Assembly: GCA_964036155.1 (NCBI GenBank)
Contig: OZ038422.1
Coordinates: 69,339,201 to 69,403,200 of the forward strand
Direction of reading: 5' to 3'
Length of the DNA: 64,000 bases
DNA from: Diploscapter coronatus
Taxonomy: Eukaryota; Nematoda; Chromadorea; Rhabditida; Rhabditidae
Within the stretch, counting starts at the first letter, position 1, and each line of letters begins with the position of its first letter. Below are positions 1 through 14,100 of the stretch, in pieces. The notes beneath the pieces are model-generated. The model saw nothing but the letters and a program-made list of their open reading frames with translations, was not told the origin of the DNA and did not search any database. A program made the translations under genes and the position numbers.

Positions 1-802
1 TGGGCATTGTCTCTGATGCCCAGAGGCATTGCATCGCGTCAAATGTCAAGTGACAGCTTCAACTGTAAAAAGTAACAATGATAGGATAGCGGGAGACCAG
101 GTCATTGTTATTGTTGTCGTTGTAGCATGTTGTGGTTACTTTTACTACGAACCACACATTGGCATGATTTATGAAAATATGTAAACCAAAGAAAACTTCA
201 ATCTGTTATCATTTGATGACATCCTTAAAATAGAATTCAATTCTCAGAGTTGAGTGTTTGGAAAACTGCTTTTATGATTTTCGAAAACGGAAGGAGGATA
301 ATTATCCAAAATTTTCGAAGAGAAAATCGAAACGAGAAATCATCCAAGAATTGTAGAAAACATTTCCGCAACGTAATTTTTATCGAAAATTTACTCACAC
401 CCTTGATTGGTGTGGAAATCCACGAATCGATTGATGCATGCACACGATGATATTGTCATATTTGCAGAAATTAGTATAAGAAAAACGCGAAAATTCAAAA
501 ATAAAAATATATATCATGAAAAATCGGAAGAAAAACGAATGCTCGGGGAAGCGCGATTTAGGGACGGTTAAAACGCAGGTCCGTTTCGATTTTCGCTATT
601 TTTCTATTTGTTTTTTTTTTCAATTTTTCTGTCGAATGCGACTTCTAATAGCATCCTGATTTGTCACGAAAGATTTAAAAATGCCCGACTACATTTCAAT
701 GCTCTTGCTCTCCTTGCAACATTGAAAATGTTAAGTTTCGGTTTTCCTTCGCTTATGATTATTTTTTAGCTATTTTCGTCTTTCAGCTCTACCGCGTGTC
801 CA
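1..802. other. Upstream region of the RING-CH gene
   Basis: No coding region could be supported here. Bases 1-22 form a perfect short hairpin (7-bp arms, 8-nt loop). The rest is AT-rich. The stretch ends in a good splice acceptor (ATTTTCGTCTTTCAG, ending at 786), 16 nt before the proposed start codon. It may serve as a spliced-leader trans-splice site or as the acceptor of an upstream non-coding exon. Confidence 0.5.
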
Positions 803-3800
803 ATGACAGTGCCAGACGGTCCTTCGAAGTGCTCTCCGACCTCGACAAGCTCCACCAATTCGTCCGTCTGTAGGTTCTGTCACTGTGGAGAGAAGAGTGG
901 AAACTTCTTCAGCTGCGAGAAGTTTGCCAAAGCGTTCTGTCGATGCAGGTTGGTCGAATGATAACCCATTACTTGAGATCTATTATTGTTGATGCCGAAA
1001 TCTGGGAGATGCAAAGCGTGGTGCATAGGTATTTTTAGTGGCTAGAAAAGCGAAAAATATTACGCGAAAAGGAGAGACTGGCTCTAAAATCGTTTCTTCC
1101 TCCCCTCATTTTCGACCTCCCGGATTTCGGCATCAGCGATAAAGCGTTTGGATTCTGATATTCCTAAGAATTGCTGTAAGAATTTCAAATTGTCTTGTCT
1201 TCTATAGGCTTAGCTCATAGTTCTCGGGCTTTTTATGTCTGGGTCATACTATTTTCCAAAGAAGCCCGTGAACTATGAACCACGCGAACTATCAGCTAGG
1301 CCTCTTCTATGCAAACCTTCCTAAGAGACTATTCACTTCAGAAATCTAACTTTCGAAGAAATTTGAAAATTAGGAACAGACGGCTCAAAAATCACGCACC
1401 GTTTGAATATTTATTTGCAGAGGCACAACAGGGATGTATCACAAATCGTGCATGGAGCACTGGCTGATGGTCTCTAAGACGGACTTTTGCGACATCTGCA
1501 AGTCCAAATTCGTCGTCAAGAGGTCAGATATTTGGTGATTGTCTAATCACTTTTTTATCTTGCAGATCCACGCAGCCCTTCACTTCGTACCTCAGAAATC
1601 AGAGATGCGGAAAAATGCGTAACATCGAGAGCAGCCTCCTGGCCAAATTCCTATGCTTCATCATCTTTACGTAAGCTTTTCTTTGCATTTCTAAATCTAC
1701 TCATTGTCAAAATAGCTTTTTTTTTTATACATCTCAACCGGCTTCTTGGCAAATTCATCGGCAAACTGTCATCACCATTTATATTTTTTTAGATTTTAGT
1801 CTAAGAAATGCGTAGGGAATAAAACTGTCCACTTTGCAAATTGTTGTTTTGCTGGTGAATAATTCAAAAAGACGTCTAAATTGATTCTTATCAATTTCTC
1901 ATAGTTCGCTTTTAGCCCGATCGTGGGTTTCTCTGTGTTCTCTTTCACCAAAGAGGCCGTAATTGCAGCCCAGCAGATCGGTTCTGATAGAACTAATAAT
2001 GAAGATGATAGTAAAGATCCGCCTCTCCTCAGTGAGTTCTATTTTTCATATCTTTACCTTTCGGTTTTTGATTATATGTTAATCCGCGATGATAGGGGTA
2101 GTTTTGAAACCTAGAATATCCTCGTCGGTTTCAGTTTTGGCTCTTTGAATTTTTCTATTTTCATATCGATTTCGGCTAAATTTAGCCTCAGAGAAGACTT
2201 GTATCAGAATGACCGTACAACCTACCCTCATAATATTTGCATCACATCTTTGTATCTTTAACCTGCAATTTTCAAGCATTTCCTCTGAGTTTGATAATGT
2301 AACGACTATAATTTTTACTGCACAACCTACCTCCCATATATTTATTCTGTATGACTAAAATTCCCTCTAGATCTGGTTTCATTTCCGACTATCATTTTAT
2401 AGTGTACTCTGAAAGCATTAAATTTGTTCATCATCACTTTTAATTCATTTTCAGAGCTGATCGTCTATGCAATGATGGCAATTATGTTCTTGGGTGTCTA
2501 TTTGGGCTGGCTGGTCGCTGTCATCTCCATTCAGCTCTACGACTACAGAGCCTGGCAGAAGAAAAATATGGTTGGTGAAATTACGTACCTTTTATATCTT
2601 ATCGAGATACTTTTGAATTGGATAAGAATTCTAATGAGAATGTTTGAAGCGAGTTTAATGACTTCTCAATAGCTATCAGATAAAATTTAGCTATAAATTC
2701 TGCATTTTTGGTTGGCGAGAAATAGGTCTATGAAAGAAAAAGAAACATTGTCAAATTATCGTCTATATTCTTCCTGTATAACAATAATGTTTTAAAATAT
2801 GATCGAAAAATTTCGAGTTCATCTCTAAATCACACACCATATTTATAGTTGATCAGCATCAGAGGCCCAGCCACTCACTTGCAGCCGCAGTCGCAGTCGC
2901 GTTCCCAATCCAGAGCCAACACCGCCGATGACAGTCCGAGTCTCCATTCCTCAGCCATCAACTCGTCACATTCCTCTCCAAGCGAATGGACCGAGCTGGA
3001 GCTGTCGAGTCTGACGGAGAGCGGCAGCAGTGAGGACAGTCCGCAGAGCAGGAATAACAATAGGGCCACGGACAGGGACAACTTGCCCAACTCCCAGCTA
3101 GAACCCGAGTCTGAGCGTACGTTCCCTTGATTCACTCATTCATTCATTCATTCATTCAGGTACATCTTTATGTTCTTCTCTTCCTTTCAAATTATGTAGA
3201 TTTTCAATCAACTTTTTGATAATAATCGGCCTTTATTGGTAAAATGCGCAAATTTGAGTTCTTTTCTTCGAAAAACTTTTAACTAATACACTTTCAGATG
3301 GATAGTTTAGAAAATTTGAAAATTCTGCCTGATTTTCATGACTAAAGCTTAATTCAACTATTTTTGATGATAATCATCAAGGTTAGACAATTCAGGCATA
3401 TCGATCTTTCGAAAACTATCAAGTATCCAAATGAAGATCACTTTTTAGATTTTTTATGTCTCTTATTGGAATTGGATGAACATTATTTCCATTTTTAAAC
3501 TTTGATTTTCTAAATTCAGGGTGATGTAATTTACGGATCATCAGTTACAGGTGCAAATAATTTAATTCGTTCATGAAATTCAGAATATACGAGTTTTAGA
3601 TTCTAGTTTTGCAGTTGAATAAAAAATTATTATTTTATTTGTTATTGGTAGTTTTTGTTAATTTAGCAAATATGGAGATTTTCATACAAAAAAACTTTTT
3701 CTGAAATTACTATAAATTTTCATAGTTCTATAATTTACACGTGTTTCATACTTTTCAAAGATATCTAATTCTCAACTTCTCGAAAAATTTTCTTTCCATA

Positions 3801-6800
3801 TTTAGAACTTAGTACATCTGTGCTCGTATTCGAAGGGAGATCTTTAGAAGTTGGAAGAATGAAGAACAAAGGCAGAGGAGGGAAGGGAGGCGAATTGCCT
3901 GCATCAGGTGACCGCCCAGCTCGGCTCAGCTTCTTTCCCTTTTCCTTCAAATTTTGTTTTCTTTGGTTCGACTGCTACTACTCTTCCCTATTTTCATCAT
4001 CACTTTCTTATTTATTATAAAAAGCGGCGCTTTTGCAATTGGCGAGCAGTTTATTTCTTTTTGATAGGCAAAAATTCTCCTTGTACTTGATACTTTAATC
4101 TTCAATTTCGAGGCAATTTTAATTGAATCACCTCATTGCATTGCTGAAACTATTTTAAAAATTCATTATAGTTTCAATTTAGACAATAATCTTTTGCTCC
4201 CTTTCCAATATCAAAGTTCATTATGTTCTTCTTCAGCCTTCTTTCAGCTTATCATCATGTGTCTGTCTTAGAACTGCTTAGCTCCTTCCCTACTCTCCCT
4301 GATATGTGTGTGTGTGTGTGTGTGTGTTTCTCGAAATATGCATAATTCCTCATTCTTCTCTCTTTGTATTTCCATGTTCAGTTTTAGTTTTCCTACGGCT
4401 AATTTGCCGTCTAATTCCCCTAGTCGAGCAGTTTCTGCAATTCTGCATTGCAATCTCCTCCATTTCATTCTGATCTCCAGCCTTTCACTTCTCACTTCAT
4501 ACCCCTTCAAATACCTTCATTCGATACTATTACATTCTCTGTCAGATATTTTCCTTCTCTTTCATATGATTTTCGCGTTTCATTGTTTCATAGCTTCAAT
4601 GCGGTATTTCAATCGTGTTTGCATCTTTCTCTCCCTCTCTTCGGAGGGAATCCCCCTTCTGCTTCAATCGATTGCGTTGCTTACACTCCGTCCTTCTGCC
4701 TTCTTTTCCCTCTCTTCGTCACTCCCTCCCTGCCTTGTCGTTTTTCCCAAATGTACCCGGTGCATTTCACATTTCATTTTTCGACTTGCCTGTTTTCATT
4801 CCATGTCTTCAATTTCATTCTTCCCAATCAATAGCTCCTTTATTCCCTCTCTCCCCCGACCAACAATCCCTTTCCATTCCTTTGTGTTTCACGTGCCCAT
4901 CTTCGTGCCAGTTTGCATCTCCACATTTTCCTTCCCTTCTTTTCTTTGTGATTATTTTCCCAGCCCTTTCAGCTCTGTGCAGTGTTTAGCATTTCGATAT
5001 TCGGTCCTCTATCGAATTCTGCTCCTTTCCTTCAGCCTAAGTGGTGCGTGGCTCTAAGCGATCTCGCCACGGACTCTAAGCCCGATATTATCCCCCGCCT
5101 CGCGAATGTGCAATTTCTCGTTATCTGTCGACTTCTTTTCATATTCCATTTCGTATCGCACAATTTTCCCTTTACTTGGAATATCGCAATTTGTGTGGAA
5201 AACATCCGTTCTGCCTGCCATCAACTCGGACGTAATTTTGAGGAGCGCAATCGATATTGTGACATGTGATGAGTGCATTGCCTCTTTCCCTCCATGCTTC
5301 GAAATGCGAGGCATCTTTGGCCTTCTAAATCGATTGTTTATTGTATTATATCTTTGTTGTTTATGCTGAATAATTTCATCTGACATTTCATCTATTTCAT
5401 TGTTTTGCATATGTACGATATCTTTCTGCAGCTCTTTTCGTCATTTATCCACCTACCTTATCTCTGTCCGTTTGTTATCTCTTTCCTCAGTTCAGTTTTA
5501 TTGCTTTGTTACTTTCTTCCTAGTCCTCCAAATTCCTTCAGTCATTTCTAACTCAATTTCAAGCCTCGTCATCTCTTCTCCTTTTCAAGTTCACATGCAC
5601 TCAATCTGTTCTTCTTCTGTCTATCTATCCTTTTATCAATCAGCTCAAATCTCCTATCCTTCAGCTAAATGTCTTAATTTCCGGTGTCTGGCTGTTCATC
5701 AGTTCATTCCATTCATTGTAACGCAACTTCCCAGTCTCAGCTCTCTTTTCTATTTCTGTCCTAGTCATCCAGCATTTCCTCCGGTCATGCTGCTTCTGCT
5801 GCTGTTTTCCCCGTCTTATTGATCGATTCTCCAATGCTCGTTTTATCATTCATCACTGCAGTTGTCTTTCCAATGATCGATTGAATTAGGTACTATAGTT
5901 TATCGTTGGAGGGGAATTCTTTAAGCGATTTTGAAGCTCAAAAAATAAGGGTTTTTATTCGAAGCGAAGAAAAAGTATGCGACTAATTCCTGCGATAAAT
6001 TCTCGTGATGAATTGTTTCGAAATATTTTTAGAAAGAATGGACTTTACGTCTGGTGCAAGCTGTTGTTTCTATTCTGAATTCAGAAAGCATTCCTGTCAC
6101 ATTTTCAACATTCTGTTGATTTCAGTTTTCTGTACATCATATGTTTTTGTATGAATTCTAATCTTGGATGTTTTCAAGGTTTTGAGATTAGAAACCAAAC
6201 GGATGAAACTTCAATTTCCGAATTTTCTGAAAACAATCTTGTCCATCCCTGAAAAGCGTGAGAAGATCGAAGAAACTAGCTTGCGCTACTATTTTTGAAA
6301 TTAATTCGATCTGAAGAGGAGAACAACAAATTGGATAGTGAAGAGAATGGCCAATAGATAGTGTCTTTCCCTTTTTGTTTTCTGCACCCATTTTATCTCG
6401 ATAAGTCAATCATTCATTTCGTCGACAAAATGAATCACTTTCGCATTGCGATTTTGATTTTCGTGTGTAAACTTTGACAGTTTCGATTCGAAATGACACT
6501 ATTGCAAACGGTTCTCAGAAAATAAATCAGGAATATTCAGAGATTCTCTGGAAAGGGACAGTTTGCTGTCCGGATTTGGACAAAGGAGTTGGAGAAGCAG
6601 AAGAGAAAGGAGAATGGATGAGCTTCTGGCCATTATCTGCATCGTAATTCTGTGCTGCCTCATGTTCTTCGCCTGGCTGATCAGTATGGCAACGTGTCCA
6701 GACACAATGGTTGCGTTACTGTCAGGCACTAAGTAAGAAAGATTCGAGACTCTCTATTGAATAGTTAGAAAATTGTGTCACATACCATGTAAAAATTACC

Positions 6801-8764
6801 TCAGTTTATCAGTTTGAATAAGTAATCCTGATGAGTCTATTTATTCGATCAAACTTCATTAGGAAAAGTTAGTTTATGGGATGTTCATGAATAACCGTAA
6901 CAAAGGGTTGACAATGGAAAAGGGTAAATTTGGATGAAATATTCTCGTTTTTACCGAATTTCCCCAATTCAACCTATTTTGAAAAATCACTTGACCCCTC
7001 TAGCCATAATACAGCAAATCGTGAAAACCGTTTTACGCAAAGCATAAATTACGTTGCATGAGGAACTGGAATTACAAATTAGCAGTTTATTTCTCTATAG
7101 GATAAGACGGTTTTCGGGTTTTCCCGCCCGAAACACTTAAACGTGAGCATTTTCTGACTTCGAATCCGTGATCTGCTTCACGAAATACCTCTATGCTAAA
7201 AAAATTAGCCAAATCGGGGCGAACACCTGAAAAACTCCTAATGAATCGATCAGGTTCTAAATTTCCCTCGATTTCCAGCAACTCTAGTTGAATATCATTA
7301 TGGCTAATTACGGAAGTTTCTGGCAAGTAGTAATTGTTGAAAAAAATATCTAGGGATAGAAACATGCGTCACGAAATCATGCTAATAATATGATGAGTAC
7401 CATCCAAGATAGCTTATTCACTTTCTCAATTTTCTTTGAATCAAGCGAACGAGTTCTTTGTAATGAAATTCTCTAAACTATGCGGACCTTCACGTGCATA
7501 TTCAGTGGACACTGCACATTGCAGTGCCTGGATAAAGGGGATAAAAATGAAAGGAAAATAAATGAAGAAACAATGAAAAAATAGGGAAGCTGCTGGAAAA
7601 GAGAATAGCTATTGCCGCCAGCTGCTAGAGGCCTCCTTCTTCACTCGAACTTCTTTTTGTTTTCCCCGCTCTTTGCTCATCTTGCTTTTAGACGATCGGC
7701 CTAGTTTATGGAGACTTCAATTGTTTGAATCACAGAGAGGCACTGATAAATAAACTGATAGGAAGTATGGAGTTGAACGGAATTTCGGTTTTTGGTCGAC
7801 TAGTCCGAAATATCTCGGCATTTAACAAGAAAATTTTAAGACCACACTTTATAATGTTGCGCCAAAACACAAAGAATATCCATTTTATATCTCAAAAGTA
7901 TCTGCCAACGTTAAAATACTATATCTAGAAAGTGTATGTGATTTTCTACCTTAAAATTAAATTTCGACTGAGTTTTTCAAAACACAAATTTCCTTATTTC
8001 TGGCAAAAAAATCTGAGCATATACGATTGGAATGAATTTCAGAGCGGACTCTGCCTTCTCCTCTTCGCACGAATCGAAAGAATTGATAGGGAAACAATTG
8101 GAAGAGAGGGTAGGATAAGATGACTGATAAGGAGTTATGAATGGAAATTTGAATAATTCAGGAACTGGCTTCCTCAGTCTCATCCGTTTATTTACCAATA
8201 AATTCTGCCAGAGTTCCAGCCAGCGACAAGAAACTGAGCGTTGTGCCTGAACAAGATGAGCAACTCACCGTTCAATCAACAATTCACGCCATGAGACCTT
8301 CAATTCTGAAAATTCAACAAGTATGATATCCTTTAGAAATTTCTTAAATTTATGCTATACATTTCAAAGTATTTTATGATATCTTTTTATTTTACACAAT
8401 GTCAGATAAATTTAGCAACAATAGTTATTTCATTACGAACTATCATCCTTTGATACATACCATAATTATGCAAGAATGAAGATTCTAAACGAAGTTTATT
8501 TCCGAAATTTAGAATTCAAGGATGAATTTGATGAATAAGTTGAAAAATATCTTTAATTATGCAAAAATCAGCCTGATTTATTTTGAACTGTTTCAGAATA
8601 CATCTAATCTGACACCAACCGTGGATGAAACAGTGGAGCCGATGGCTGTGAGCGGGCAGATTACGGAGGAGAAGAAGCAGTCGAATGCGGATATCTGCAG
8701 CACGAGTCAGTTGCCTGAAACGACTCAACAGAATGACGGACCAACTGTTCAGGAGGTTCTTTGA
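803..8764 (+). CDS. RING-CH (MARCH-type) membrane E3 ubiquitin ligase
   Basis: Exons: 803-948, 1421-1522, 1566-1670, 1916-2031, 2455-2570, 2849-3120, 6541-6732, 8043-8109, 8162-8320, 8597-8764; 480 residues. A C4HC3 RING-CH finger is seen directly: C23-x2-C26, C46-x-C48, x7, H56-x2-C59, x12, C72-x2-C75. Two hydrophobic segments follow at about residues 104-127 and 158-185, the usual MARCH layout of finger then paired helices. Such proteins transfer ubiquitin to membrane cargo. A Ser/Gln-rich tail follows, then a third hydrophobic segment at about 313-335 (exon 6541-6732) and an acidic, Thr-rich C-terminus. The start is the first ATG after a strong acceptor. The weak point is the join 3120 to 6541: the donor GTTCCC keeps phase but is poor, a better donor (GTACGT, after 3116) does not, and reading on meets a stop at 3128-3130. 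The 6541-8764 exons could therefore be a second isoform or a separate gene. Confidence 0.75.
3137..3158 (+). repeat. (CATT)n microsatellite
   Basis: About five and a half uninterrupted CATT units lie just after the in-frame TGA at 3128-3130, at the start of the long intron. Confidence 0.9.
4305..4327 (+). repeat. (TG)n microsatellite
   Basis: An uninterrupted TG dinucleotide run of about eleven and a half units within the long intron of the RING-CH gene. Confidence 0.95.
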
Positions 8765-11151
8765 AAATACGCATCGTTTTTGCATGATTATTATGTGATT
8801 TATAATCATTAGTTTAAATTTTAACGATATTTTATTCTTCGTTAAATTGATGTTTCGTGATTTGTTGTCGAATGTGTACAGAACAATCCTCGTTCTGCTT
8901 TGCAATGTCTGCCTTTTTCATATCTCATTCATTTCAATTTCATTATCTTCAGTTTTTAAAATCGTACGGGAACCATCAAACAATTTCAGTCGTTTTTATA
9001 TCGCAAATTTCTCGAGCAAATCAATGCTTGCTAATAATTTGTTCAATTTTATGTACATGATAAACACAGAGGATGCAACGCTTCGGGTTTATTTCTTATT
9101 TTATCCTTCTACTTTCTCCTATTTTTTTTTCGATGTTTTATGTATTATCTTTTCTCATCAAATGTTCAAACATCGTTAGTTTCGATTTTCTCGTTTTTGC
9201 TTTATTTGGCCAACAAATTTAATATGAACTTATTGCATATGTTATATGAAACTAAATATTATTTGCATTTTATTATATTCAGTTATCATCATTGAATTCT
9301 TCACTTATTTCCGCTCTTGCTATTGTTTCTTGTTTCAGTAGAAGCAGATTTTTGAGATGAGAATTCAGTTCAATTTAAATTACAAATCTTTCCTTTCTGT
9401 AGAAATAAGCCGAATGAATTTCAGTTTTTAATATCACAACTTTATCTCAATATTATTATCGCTGCATTTCTATCATTTATTTCTACATTTGTAGGTATCT
9501 ATGTAAATCAATTCATCTTCATTATGCATTTGTGCTTGTTAGTCAGCGTTTCTCGCGGATTCGCATCGGAATTCTACGTGTTCAAATAAACGGGATGTCG
9601 ATTATTCGATTAGAAGAAATGAGCCTTTATTTGCATGGAAAAATAACAAACAATTGTGACTAGCAGCCGTCGGTTATAATCTACAGGAAATGACAATTGA
9701 CAAATTGGCAATTCAACCGAATCAATGAAATGTTCGTTCACTGGGCAAATTGCGAGGCGCGAGGAGGAGAAACGAAAAACCGATAAATCAGACAAGAGGA
9801 TAAACAGCTCTATTATATAAATACTCTCTAGGCAGATTATGTCATGCTATAACTAAACAATAATCATCTTTTAGCTGAGCCAAAAATTAGAATTATATGA
9901 CAAAATAATTCATTTTGTAACTCAACTATGTCAATAATACTATCCGCTAGGAGATAAACATTTGTGATAGAAATCTTCTCCAATATGTAGAGAACGCAAA
10001 TGCTCAAATTCGAGTATGCAGAAATTGCATTTTTTTCCGTGAACAAATTTTTTGAAATGGACTCTTGCAAAAGCTTGAAAATTTGGTGGGATTTAAAAGC
10101 GGATTTTGTAGAGAATTTCAAGTTCCACAAATGTCTTCCTTGGACCAGTTTCGAAAAATCAACAAAAATGCCCGTTTTGGGAATTTGAAGGTCAGCCAAA
10201 ATCTCGAAAATCCGATTCGTTGGACCTACAATGTTCTACATCTGATAGAATATTTCTGCAAGGATGAAGATCATATCCTGAAAATTTCAAGCCCCGCGAC
10301 GAAAGCTCACAAGCGCTCAATCGTTCAAAGTTTCTTTCATTTTGCACAGAAATTATGGAAATGAGCAAGCTTCACTTGTAATTTTCATAACCTTTTCAGT
10401 TTGAAAACAATTTCTGATCATTTTTGCGACTCACCATCGCAATGGAGTAGAATTAGTCAAGAAATTAACTTGAATTTCGAAAGAGAAATGATCGTGTTTT
10501 GATCAAAATTCAAATTTTCATTAACGGATAATTTAGGACATGGGGAGGGCAATTATCGACTTAATTAGGGTGTTCTGACTGATACAAAATCGGAAATTTC
10601 TTTTTGATCCAAGTGTTTGAAGGGTCCAGCAATATTTCTGCTGGCTTCCAATCCCACCAATATCAAATTTTTAAAATCATTTGCGCTCTCTATCAATATC
10701 TTCTTTTCAACGTAAAAATAGAAGAAATAGCAAACTTTTAATTGGTAAGCAATTTGATGGCAATTTATGGAAATGAAACGAATGAATAGATGAATGAATT
10801 GAATCATTGCTGAACTCACAGAAATTGTACCGGATTAAATATCAACCAGGAGATGGGAAGCATACAGAACAGCTAGCGGAAAGGGAAGGGAAAGTATCGT
10901 TGACAGTCAAATTGAGTGTCAAACAGTATAAAATCGAAAATAGAAAGGAGCGAAACCCTTATTGAAATCGATTTGTACGTCCGTGCACCGCAAAGGACTG
11001 ATGAATGCAAGAATGCAACAGAGCTGATGAAGGAAGAACCCGTGAATGAAGAGGAAGCGTGCAGGTATTTGAGTGAAATTAATGAATGCTACATATGAAG
11101 AGTGGGTTAGAGGTTGGCAGAGAGATTATCAGAAGACATGATTTCTGGAAA
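8765..11151. other. Convergent 3' region between two genes
   Basis: This lies between the stop of the RING-CH gene (plus) and the stop of the ELM2-SANT gene (minus), so it should hold both 3' UTRs. Possible polyadenylation signals are AATAAA near 9584 on the plus strand and the complement of TTTATT near 9618 for the minus strand. Scattered 60-110 codon ORFs on both strands have no recognisable domain and no consistent splice context. I see no gene here. Confidence 0.5.
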
Positions 11152-14100
11152 CTAATGAATTGAATGAAGATGATGATGTGAAGAGGACAACAGGGGATGT
11201 TGTGGACGGGGATGAGGCAAAGAGCCCAGGGCAGAAGGGTTAAGTAGAGCCTGAATATTTATGCTTTATGATCGGTAAAGAAGCCATGATCGATCAGAGA
11301 ATACGTTATCTGGCGATTATTTATCCGAACTGATCAATAAAGAATTTTTACTGGCAAATGTTCTATATCTTAAAAAAAAAATGGCGGAAAATGATTGTTC
11401 CTAACTCGCTACTGAATGCAAATTTTGTTCAATGAATTTAAGTTGAGCTATTTCTATGCAATTCTATAAATTGACTTACAGCTTGCAAATCGAGTGCAGG
11501 TTGGAGAGAGTGAGCATTGACAAGATTGGGACTGACTTGTTGCTGCTGCTGTTGCAGATGCTGAGACACAGTCAGCCCAAGTTGGGTGGACAAGCTCAGA
11601 CCAAGATGGGCGTTCGAGGTGGCCAGATGATGACTTGCAACACATAAAATTGAAAGTATAACAATTGCTGGATTTTTAAGCGACTAATTTTGAAGTGGGT
11701 TATTCTTTTAGATTCAAGCTGAACTTCGCACGTCACTTGAAGAGAATCAGCAAAAATCAATGAAATATGGAATTTCGTTTGTTTCGACTTAGTATATATA
11801 AGTAAAATATTGAAAAGGGTATTCAAAACAATAACATAGAACAGGACCTTTTATTTTGCGAACAATAAAGCTGCTTACCAATTGGACTAGCCGTGAGTCC
11901 TTGCAGATGCCCCATAGCGGCGAGGCTATTAGCGACAGTGACGGCGTTGGCCACGTTCTGCTGGTTGATTGCATGTACCTGCGCCTGTCCCCCTGCCTGC
12001 ATTTGCACTCCCGAATGCCCAATTGTGACTGCATCGATTTGGGACTTCGCCTCTGCCTCAGCCCGAGCCTTCATTGCGTGGCTTTTCATGTGCGCATTCA
12101 GGGACTTCACTTTCTCGAAGCACTTGTCGCACAGCCTGCAGTGGAAGAAACCGTCTGCACTCGGCTGGGCGCCCTTCTTGTTGATTATCAACTGATGGTT
12201 GCGGGGCATCGACTAAAATATTTCACAGTCAAATTAACTCTATATTTTTTTTCGAATAATTCCTACCGGTTGATAGTTCCTCTGTAGTCCAACCATGTCT
12301 GAGGAGGAAGAAGGAGACAGATTCTGGAACATTCCAACTTGAGAGTTAATTTGCGATGAGCAGCTAGGAGAGGGCATTGTGTTGTGCATGAAGTGGTCCT
12401 TTCCGTCATCCGTCGCTGCAAATGTCGTGTCGGATTCTGCGTCCGATTCGATGTTCTCTTCCAGTGAACACTTCTTCATCGGAATACTTTCCTCCATCTA
12501 AATTGGAAACTTATTCTCATTTTAACTAGAGTGAAAACTAGCCTGTTGTAAATTCAACTCAAGTAACTGTCGTTTCCTTCTCAAATTTCTCAATTTCCTA
12601 TAGTCGTCCGGACAGACCTTCTTCCACATATAGTAAAATTCCACGCATTCGCTCACTGTCTTGCTCGTCAACTGAAAATCACAATATTTTTATCTTCATT
12701 TTATACAATTGAAAAACACGTTCATATCGGGATGTAAGAAGTTTTTCGATTTGGCAATTTTAGCAATCAAAATTCATGACTGTTAATTTAGATATCGATT
12801 ATGTTCTAGATTTTTTTTCTAATGTTTCAATTCACCTCAGTTACGATTTAAATTTAAAGAATCGATGGATTAGCAATAGTTTGGTCTCTTCATTTTATGA
12901 GTAAAAATAGAATGTCATTTGTCTACACACGAAAGATCAGTACATAAATTGAACGATATTTCCAACAGTATAAAATTTGAAACTCAGATTAGGTTATCAT
13001 TAAACGGGGAGATTTTGAAGAAAAACAAGATTTTTGGTATTTCTAACATCAGAATTTTGTTTATAGATCAAAATTGACTCACTTCTTGTGCAACTTGGTG
13101 GAAGTCCTTCTCGCTCTTGTAAATAGCATCCTGAAATGCGTATACTTCATCGGGAGTCCAAGGCGTCGAGTCGGTGTATCTGGCCCCGTAGACAGTTGGG
13201 TAGTGCTCCCAGTCGAGAGTGTCGCAACGCAGCAAATCGACCACAGCGGCCTCGATGTTGCCTTTGTTCTCATACAGCAAATGCAGAGCGAGTTCCTCAA
13301 ATATCGCCAAATAAAATATCGAAGATAATACGATCTCATTATTATCAGCAATCAAATATTCGTTAGAAATAAAGTCGATCCTTGTCGACGAAAATCTATA
13401 TCCTCATGAAAATCTGTACGATAATTGGATATTCGACCTATGCTCCTTTTAGGAATATAGCAATCAAAAACGTGGAAATTTAGCTAATTTTAGTCTGGTA
13501 AGGACTTCCTGATCAACCAATAAGTTCTCGCCAAAGATAGATAGAAACTAAATTATTGAGCAACACAAAACGCCTTGAATATTGACTTGTAGTTTAGTCA
13601 TTTTTCATAATATCAAGATTAAAGTTACCTTATTAGCTCCAGGTTTGGGGAATGCCTCGCTGCAGGCCAACCTCTCGAAAGCATCGACCTGTTCAGGATC
13701 GACGTCCTTGAGTATTTCAGGAGAGAATAGACACTCGTCCTTGTCAGGGATGGCATCCAACTCGCTCTGCAGCACTTCCCTCTCATTCCACTTGCGCACT
13801 CGAGCCTGGTGGTCTCTGCCAATGTTGATGTGTCTGCAATCAAACAGTCATTTGCCATTGTCTGTGTGCGGGAAAAGGACTCACGGCACAGAATCGCTGA
13901 TGAGAGGGGCCGTGCCGTCTGGCAGGTCGTAGTAGGACTCCGACATGCAGCTCTCCTTCCGAACTCGCTCGGCATTCTCCGCTATCGACTGCTTCTGAAC
14001 CGGCTCTTCGATCGATCTGAAAATCGAATTTCGAATAAAAGGAACGAGGCAGTATATCTTGATCATAGCTTCGATGGTGTAGTTTTAGACTCACTGTAAA

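Larger units (their letters stand above)
3121..6540 (+). other. Long intron with pyrimidine-rich low-complexity sequence
   Basis: From about 4260 to 5830 the plus strand is dominated by C and T, with few runs of purines. Several frames stay open by chance there because pyrimidine codons (Phe, Leu, Ser, Pro) contain no stops. I see no splice-bounded exon with conserved content. The pyrimidine bias is on the sense strand of the surrounding gene, as in the long minus-strand gene further on. Confidence 0.55.

Noticed and set aside
1..22. Perfect hairpin at the window edge
   Set aside because: The arms are only 7 bp and the left flank is outside the window, so no function can be assigned.
3806..3907. 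Possible extra exon between 3116 and 6541 of the RING-CH gene
   Set aside because: It is bounded by TTTAG and GGTGAC and matches the strong donor at 3116 in phase, but its 3' end leaves one base and cannot join the 6541 exon in the open frame; its Gly/Lys-rich content is not conserved-looking.
4308..5057. 249-codon plus-strand ORF and several overlapping long frames
   Set aside because: The region is C/T-rich low-complexity intron; pyrimidine codons rarely form stops, several frames are open at once, and the peptide is only Phe/Leu/Ser/Pro-rich.
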